Shown in pieces: positions 9,743 through 13,023 of a stretch of 13,023 bases of DNA. The stretch lies in the NCBI GenBank assembly GCA_013812005.1, contig JACCUE010000060.1:1-13023 (forward strand), in the 5' to 3' direction. This stretch comes from Thermoleophilaceae bacterium. GTDB lineage: Bacteria > Actinomycetota > Thermoleophilia > Solirubrobacterales > Thermoleophilaceae. The position numbers were made by a program, and so were the translations under genes. Within the stretch, counting starts at the first letter, position 1. Each line of letters starts with the position of its first letter. The notes below the pieces were generated by a model. The model made no database searches. It saw only the letters and a list, made by a program, of their open reading frames with translations, and had not been told where the DNA came from.

Positions 9743-10360
9743 GTGCAGGTGGATGGAAATTCGAGGGATTCGGCATCCCAAGGTGAGGAGGTCACCAAGC
9801 CCCGCGCGTCGGCGTCCCTGATCCTCCTGCGCGACTCGCCCGCCGGTCCCGAGGTCCTGCTCGTGCAACGCAATCCCGAGCTGAGATTCATGGGCGGGGC
9901 CTGGGTCTTTCCCGGCGGCGCCACTCACGCCGAGGACCGCGATGAACGGGCGACCGCCCGGCGCGAGCTCGAGGAGGAGGCGGGGATCGGCCTGCCCGGC
10001 GACGCCGAGCTGGTGCGCTACTCGCGTTGGATCACTCCCGCCGAGCTGAGCAGGCGCTTCGACACCCACTTCTTCGTGGCCGAGGCGCCCGAGCGGACGG
10101 AGGCGGCGATTGACGGGGTCGAGTGCGTGGACGTCCGCTGGATCCGTCCGCAGGCCGCGCTGGACGCAGGAGCCCGCGGTGAGCTGATGCTGGTCGTTCC
10201 GACGATCAAGCATCTCGAGCAGCTGGCCGGGCACGAGTCGGTGGCCGAAGCCCTGGCGACCGCCCGGGCACGCAAGGTGGCGTCGGTGCAGCCGCGCGTG
10301 CTGGTCGAGGGCGGAGTGGCGCGGGTGCTGCTGCCCGGCGACCCGGGCTACGCCGCCTGA
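9743..10360 (+). CDS. Nudix hydrolase, NUDT7/8/19-like spacing
   Basis: 205 residues from the GTG at 9743 (another GTG at 9749 would give 203). The frame is open back to a TTG at 9674, but that lies inside rubredoxin. The core begins at SASLILLRD and EVLLVQRNPELRFMGG, then WVFPGG (54-59) and the Nudix helix ending RRELEEEAGI (73-82), which supplies the REL-EE metal ligands. The spacing from FPGG to REL is about two residues longer than the classic GX5EX7REUXEEXGU box; I recall the same spacing in CoA-type Nudix enzymes (NudL, NUDT7). Such enzymes split nucleoside diphosphates linked to another group, so CoA or acyl-CoA is a possible substrate, not shown. A C-terminal extension (about 150-205) ends VLLPGDPGYAA. 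The DMT gene follows by 27 bp. Confidence 0.87.
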   Translation: MQVDGNSRDSASQGEEVTKPRASASLILLRDSPAGPEVLLVQRNPELRFMGGAWVFPGGATHAEDRDERATARRELEEEAGIGLPGDAELVRYSRWITPAELSRRFDTHFFVAEAPERTEAAIDGVECVDVRWIRPQAALDAGARGELMLVVPTIKHLEQLAGHESVAEALATARARKVASVQPRVLVEGGVARVLLPGDPGYAA

Positions 10361-10368
10361 GTCCGCTC

Positions 10369-10387
10369 TACTCTCAACGGCACCCCG
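10369..10387 (+). promoter_or_regulatory. Putative -10 box close to the DMT transporter start
   Basis: TACTCT (10369-10374) fits TANNNT and lies 13 bp before the ATG at 10388, implying a transcript with only a few leader bases. No Shine-Dalgarno is visible in the 27-bp gap after the Nudix stop. Read-through from the Nudix gene remains an alternative. Confidence 0.33.
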
Positions 10388-11281
10388 ATGAGCTTCTCCG
10401 TCCAGATCGGCCTGCTGCTCGCGCTCGCAACGGCGTTCATGAGCATCCTCGGCTTCCTCTACAAGCATCGCGGAGCGGTCGAGTCGCCCGACGTGGATCC
10501 GCGACGGCCGATCAGCAGCTCCTTCGCCCTGTTCCGGTCGCGCTGGTACGTGATCGGGATCCTGGTGGCGATGGGCTCCTGGGGGTTCCACGTGGGCGCT
10601 CTCGCGCTGGCGCCGATCTCGCTGGTGCAGTCGGTGATCGCCGGTGGGCTGGTGCTGCTCACGGTGGTCGCAGACCGCCTGTTCGGGTTCGAGGTCACGC
10701 GCCGCGAGTGGATCGGCGTAGCCCTCACCGCGGCCGGGCTCGCCTTCCTGGCGGCGACCCTCGAGGGCACGGCCGAGTCGGCTCACAGCAGCTGGGAGGC
10801 CGGCCCCCTCGCCACCTACGTGGGCGCCTGCGCGGTGCTCGGCCTTGTCGCAGCGGCCGCCGCCCGGTCGACCGTTCACGGTGCGACGATGCTGGCGGCC
10901 TCCGCGGGGTTGATCTGGGGCGCCTCCGACGTCTCGATCAAGGCCCTCAGCGATACCTTGGGCAACGAGGGCGCCCTTCAGGTCCTCTTCCACCCACTGG
11001 CGTTGCTCATCCTGGTGGCCTCTCTCGTGGGCCTGAGCATCTCGGCCCGCAGCCTTCAGGTGGGTAACGCCGTGCCCGTGATCGCCGTGACCAGTGCGGC
11101 GGCCAACGTGTGCACGATCGCGTCAGGCCCGATCGTGTTCGGGGAGCCGGTGCCCGACGACACCCTGGGCCTCGTGCTGAGGATCGCCGCGTTCGCGCTC
11201 GTGATCCTCGCTGCCGCTCTCACCCCGCCTCCGATCCGCTCAGCGGCGGGCGGACCGGACGGTAAGCCACAGCCGGCCTGA
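10388..11281 (+). CDS. DMT-superfamily (EamA/NIPA-like) membrane transporter
   Basis: 297 residues with about nine hydrophobic segments (near 5-24, 54-72, 76-96, 108-125, 140-158, 165-182, 200-219, 227-248 and 260-279), consistent with the drug/metabolite transporter fold. A charged loop (25-52) follows the first helix, and PISLVQSVIAGG (76-87) and NAVPVIAVTSAAANV (227-241) are the repeated-half motifs typical of this superfamily. The tail (280-297) is Pro/Gly-rich and probably cytoplasmic. Substrate cannot be read from the sequence; nucleotides, amino acids, divalent metal (as in NIPA proteins) and small organics are all known within the superfamily. The ATG at 10388 begins directly at the first helix. 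Confidence 0.85.
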   Translation: MSFSVQIGLLLALATAFMSILGFLYKHRGAVESPDVDPRRPISSSFALFRSRWYVIGILVAMGSWGFHVGALALAPISLVQSVIAGGLVLLTVVADRLFGFEVTRREWIGVALTAAGLAFLAATLEGTAESAHSSWEAGPLATYVGACAVLGLVAAAAARSTVHGATMLAASAGLIWGASDVSIKALSDTLGNEGALQVLFHPLALLILVASLVGLSISARSLQVGNAVPVIAVTSAAANVCTIASGPIVFGEPVPDDTLGLVLRIAAFALVILAAALTPPPIRSAAGGPDGKPQPA

Positions 11282-11316
11282 GGCGGCCAAGCGCGCCGCA
11301 GCACCGCCGTGCGTTA
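11282..11316. terminator. Weak hairpins in the convergent gap after the DMT gene
   Basis: GCGGC (11283-11287) pairs with GCCGC (11295-11299) across a 7-nt loop, and a smaller GCAC/GTGC hairpin follows it. No T-tract is present. They occupy the 45-bp gap between the DMT and alcohol dehydrogenase stops, where termination is expected. Stems this short are common by chance at this GC content. Confidence 0.25.
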
Positions 11317-11326
11317 GTGCCCGTCG

Positions 11327-12547
11327 CTACATCGCCCGCTTGTAGAGCTCCTCGTAGTCCTGGTCGGACGGCTCGCGCGGGTTGAGCAGCGTCAGCCCGT
11401 CACCCATCGCCCCTTCGACCAGGGCCGGGATGCCCTCCTCGGGCACCCCCACCTGAGAGAGGCGGGTGGGCAGGCCCATCCGCTCGACCATGCCGGACAC
11501 GTGAGTTGCCAGGGCGTCGCCCGCCGTGGCGTCAGAGCCGCCGGTCTCGAGATCGAACAGCTCGTTTATCTCGCGGTAGCGGTCCGCGATGTCCGAGCCA
11601 CCCTCGGCGTTGAAGCGGATCACGTGGGGCAGGTTGATCGCGTTGGCCACTCCGTGAGGCACTCCGAAGTGCGCACCGCAGGGGTGCGACATCGAGTGTG
11701 CCGACCCCAGTGAGATAGTCATCGCCAGCGACGCCGCGATCAGCATCTGACCGCGGGCGTCGTCGTCTGAGGGGTCCTGCATCACCCGCTCGAGGTTGTC
11801 GCGAATCAGGCGCAGGGCCACCAGCGAACGACCGTCCTGGTGCGGGTTGCAGTCCAGCGAGACGTAGCCCTCGATGGCGTGGGTCATCGCATCCATGCCG
11901 GTGGCCGCGGCGATATGGGGCGGCAGCGTGCGCGTAGATTCGGGGTCGAGTATCGCCAGGCGCGGGAACAGCGGGAAGTCGGCGATCTCGAGCTTGACCT
12001 TGCGCTCGTGGTCCTTGACCACCGCCCCCATTGACGCCTCGGAGCCGGTCCCGCAAGTCGTGGGGATGCAGGCGAGGGGGGCGATCGGCAGCGGAGCGCC
12101 CATGCCGTCGTCGGCGCGTGGCATGAGGTAGAAGCCCTCGGACTCGGCCGCCGTGCCGCCGTGGGTGAAGAGAGCGTCGGCGATCTTGGCGGTGTCCATC
12201 ACCGATCCCCCGCCCACCGCCAGGAACGAGTCGGCTCCGGCGGCCCTCGCCTCCTCGCCGCAGCGGTCGCAGACGTCGGTCGAAGAGTCCTGGGGTACGT
12301 CGTCGAACACGCCGGCAACCTCCAGGCCGCCGTCCTCCACGCCTGCCACCACCCGGTCCACGAGGCCCGTCTCGCGGATCACCCGGTCGGTGACCACGAA
12401 CACGCGCTTGGCGCCCTCCTTGGACATCTCGAAGCCGGTGCTGGAGAGCAGGTCCCGGCCGGCTATCACACGGGTGTGGTTGACCGACTGGTAGAAGTCC
12501 TTGAACCCGGACAGCTGCCGGACGCCGAGCTGCGAGCCCGCCTCCAT
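11327..12547 (-). CDS. Iron-containing (group III) alcohol dehydrogenase
   Basis: A 406-residue Fe-ADH that oxidises an alcohol to an aldehyde or ketone, or the reverse, with NAD(P) in the cytosol. The cofactor side shows GGGSVMDTAK (112-121) and IPTTCGTGSEAS (161-172). The metal site is complete: D219 and H223 in GMDAMTHAIEG, H284 in SAHSMSHP and H298 in VPHGVANAI, with H288 also conserved. These spacings equal those of FucO-type enzymes (D196, H200, H263, H277). An additional H293 (GAHFG) lies between the last two ligands. The N-terminal about 20 residues precede the usual beginning of the domain. The start is supported by GGAGG at 12562-12558, inside the preceding gene, with a 10-bp spacer. 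It sits 5 bp after the SCP2-like gene and is probably translationally coupled to it. Substrate unknown. Confidence 0.93.
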   Translation of the reverse strand: MEAGSQLGVRQLSGFKDFYQSVNHTRVIAGRDLLSSTGFEMSKEGAKRVFVVTDRVIRETGLVDRVVAGVEDGGLEVAGVFDDVPQDSSTDVCDRCGEEARAAGADSFLAVGGGSVMDTAKIADALFTHGGTAAESEGFYLMPRADDGMGAPLPIAPLACIPTTCGTGSEASMGAVVKDHERKVKLEIADFPLFPRLAILDPESTRTLPPHIAAATGMDAMTHAIEGYVSLDCNPHQDGRSLVALRLIRDNLERVMQDPSDDDARGQMLIAASLAMTISLGSAHSMSHPCGAHFGVPHGVANAINLPHVIRFNAEGGSDIADRYREINELFDLETGGSDATAGDALATHVSGMVERMGLPTRLSQVGVPEEGIPALVEGAMGDGLTLLNPREPSDQDYEELYKRAM

Positions 12548-12552
12548 GGGGC

Positions 12553-12999
12553 TCAGGCCTCCAGGAGGTCGATGCGGTCCTTGCTCTCCAGCATCTCGCG
12601 GTAGCGCGGGAAGACCGGCTTGACGAGCGGCACCAGCTTCAGGATCTTCGCCACGGGGCCCTTGGCCTTCATCTGACCACGGGCGAGCGCAACGGTCACG
12701 TTGACCTTGCCGAGCCAGAACTTGTGCGCGGTATCTGCCTCCATGCTCATCACCACCTCGGGCTCGAGGTCGGTCTCGCCGGTGTCGACCTGGCCGTCCT
12801 CCCCGTCGAGCATCTTCACCGTGATCTGCGATTCCGGATTGGTGTACCGGTATTGGACGATCGTGTTGGCCTTGCGGAACTTCGGCCCCAGATCGTCATC
12901 CTCCGCCAGGTCGGCGAACAGCTGTCCGATGAACTCGTAGACCTCGTCCGCATCCTTGAAGTAGGGCAAGTCTCTCCCGTCGTCGTCTTGAGCACCCAC
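12553..12999 (-). CDS. SCP2 sterol-binding-domain-like protein (start uncertain, possibly runs past the edge)
   Basis: 148 residues from the GTG at 12999. The middle and C-terminal parts fit a stand-alone SCP2-like lipid-binding domain: EPEVVMSMEADTAHKFW (79-95), LGKVNVTVALARGQMKAKG (96-114), then the hydrophobic helix KILKLVPLVKPVF (118-130). Proteins of this fold bind or carry lipids, acyl-CoA or sterol-like molecules. The start is doubtful: the frame stays open to the right edge, the GTG has no Shine-Dalgarno, and a TTG at 12969 would begin at the more conserved-looking PYFKDADEVYEF (138 residues), with GGGAGAG just before it. It forms an operon with the Fe-alcohol dehydrogenase (5-bp gap), which suggests the bound molecule and the alcohol substrate may be related; that link is inference. 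Confidence 0.8.
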   Translation of the reverse strand: MGAQDDDGRDLPYFKDADEVYEFIGQLFADLAEDDDLGPKFRKANTIVQYRYTNPESQITVKMLDGEDGQVDTGETDLEPEVVMSMEADTAHKFWLGKVNVTVALARGQMKAKGPVAKILKLVPLVKPVFPRYREMLESKDRIDLLEA

Positions 13000-13023
13000 C
13001 CCGCAGGGGTAGGCGCGCAGCCG

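Noticed and set aside
9710..10993. 427-codon open frame on the - strand across the Nudix and DMT genes
   Set aside because: It spans two well-supported genes and their intergenic gap, with an Arg/His/Gln-rich product of no recognisable fold.
12998..13010. ACCCC-GCA-GGGGT hairpin at the right edge
   Set aside because: A 5-bp stem inside or just before the SCP2-like gene, too short to separate from chance at this GC content, and the flank is missing.

Overview
The window is GC-rich chromosomal DNA packed with genes. The gene set (Nik1-like HAMP-repeat hybrid kinase, PP2C/RsbW-type stress signalling, rubredoxin, SCP2-like protein, Fe-dependent alcohol dehydrogenase, many GTG/TTG start options) fits an actinobacterium. 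Thermoleophilia (Solirubrobacterales-like) is my best guess; it rests on gene style only and was not tested. I see no rRNA, tRNA, CRISPR array, insertion sequence, phage gene or attachment site. No gene-free stretch exceeds about 70 bp.

Region 1 (1-5721, + strand) is a two-gene signalling operon. The first gene is cut by the left edge. It encodes a hybrid sensor kinase with tandem HAMP repeats, a GAF domain, a heptad coiled coil, a histidine kinase core and three receiver-like domains, the first of which has lost its phospho-acceptor Asp. Six bases later comes an 817-residue protein with receiver, PAS, GAF, PP2C phosphatase and RsbW-like ATPase domains. Together they look like a route from a sensor to partner switching, meaning control of a sigma factor through an anti-anti-sigma protein. 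No STAS-domain target, HPt protein or sigma factor lies in the window.

Region 2 (5734-8582) holds a divergent pair: a membrane protein fused to a spermidine-synthase-like domain (- strand), and bioA of biotin synthesis (+ strand). Only 32 bp separate them.

Region 3 (8583-11281) holds two unrelated-looking VOC/glyoxalase-fold proteins (+), a rubredoxin (-), a Nudix hydrolase (+) and a DMT-type transporter (+). A perfect 7-bp GC hairpin fills the 18-bp gap between the second VOC gene and rubredoxin. A perfect 6-bp inverted repeat lies between rubredoxin and the Nudix gene.

Region 4 (11327-right edge, - strand) is the end of an operon: an SCP2-like lipid-binding protein followed 5 bp later by an iron-containing alcohol dehydrogenase.

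Overall these are mostly recognisable housekeeping and accessory families. The points most worth a second look are the signalling operon and a recurring TANNNT box 7-13 bp before start codons, which suggests leaderless or near-leaderless transcripts. I found no clearly undescribed system.
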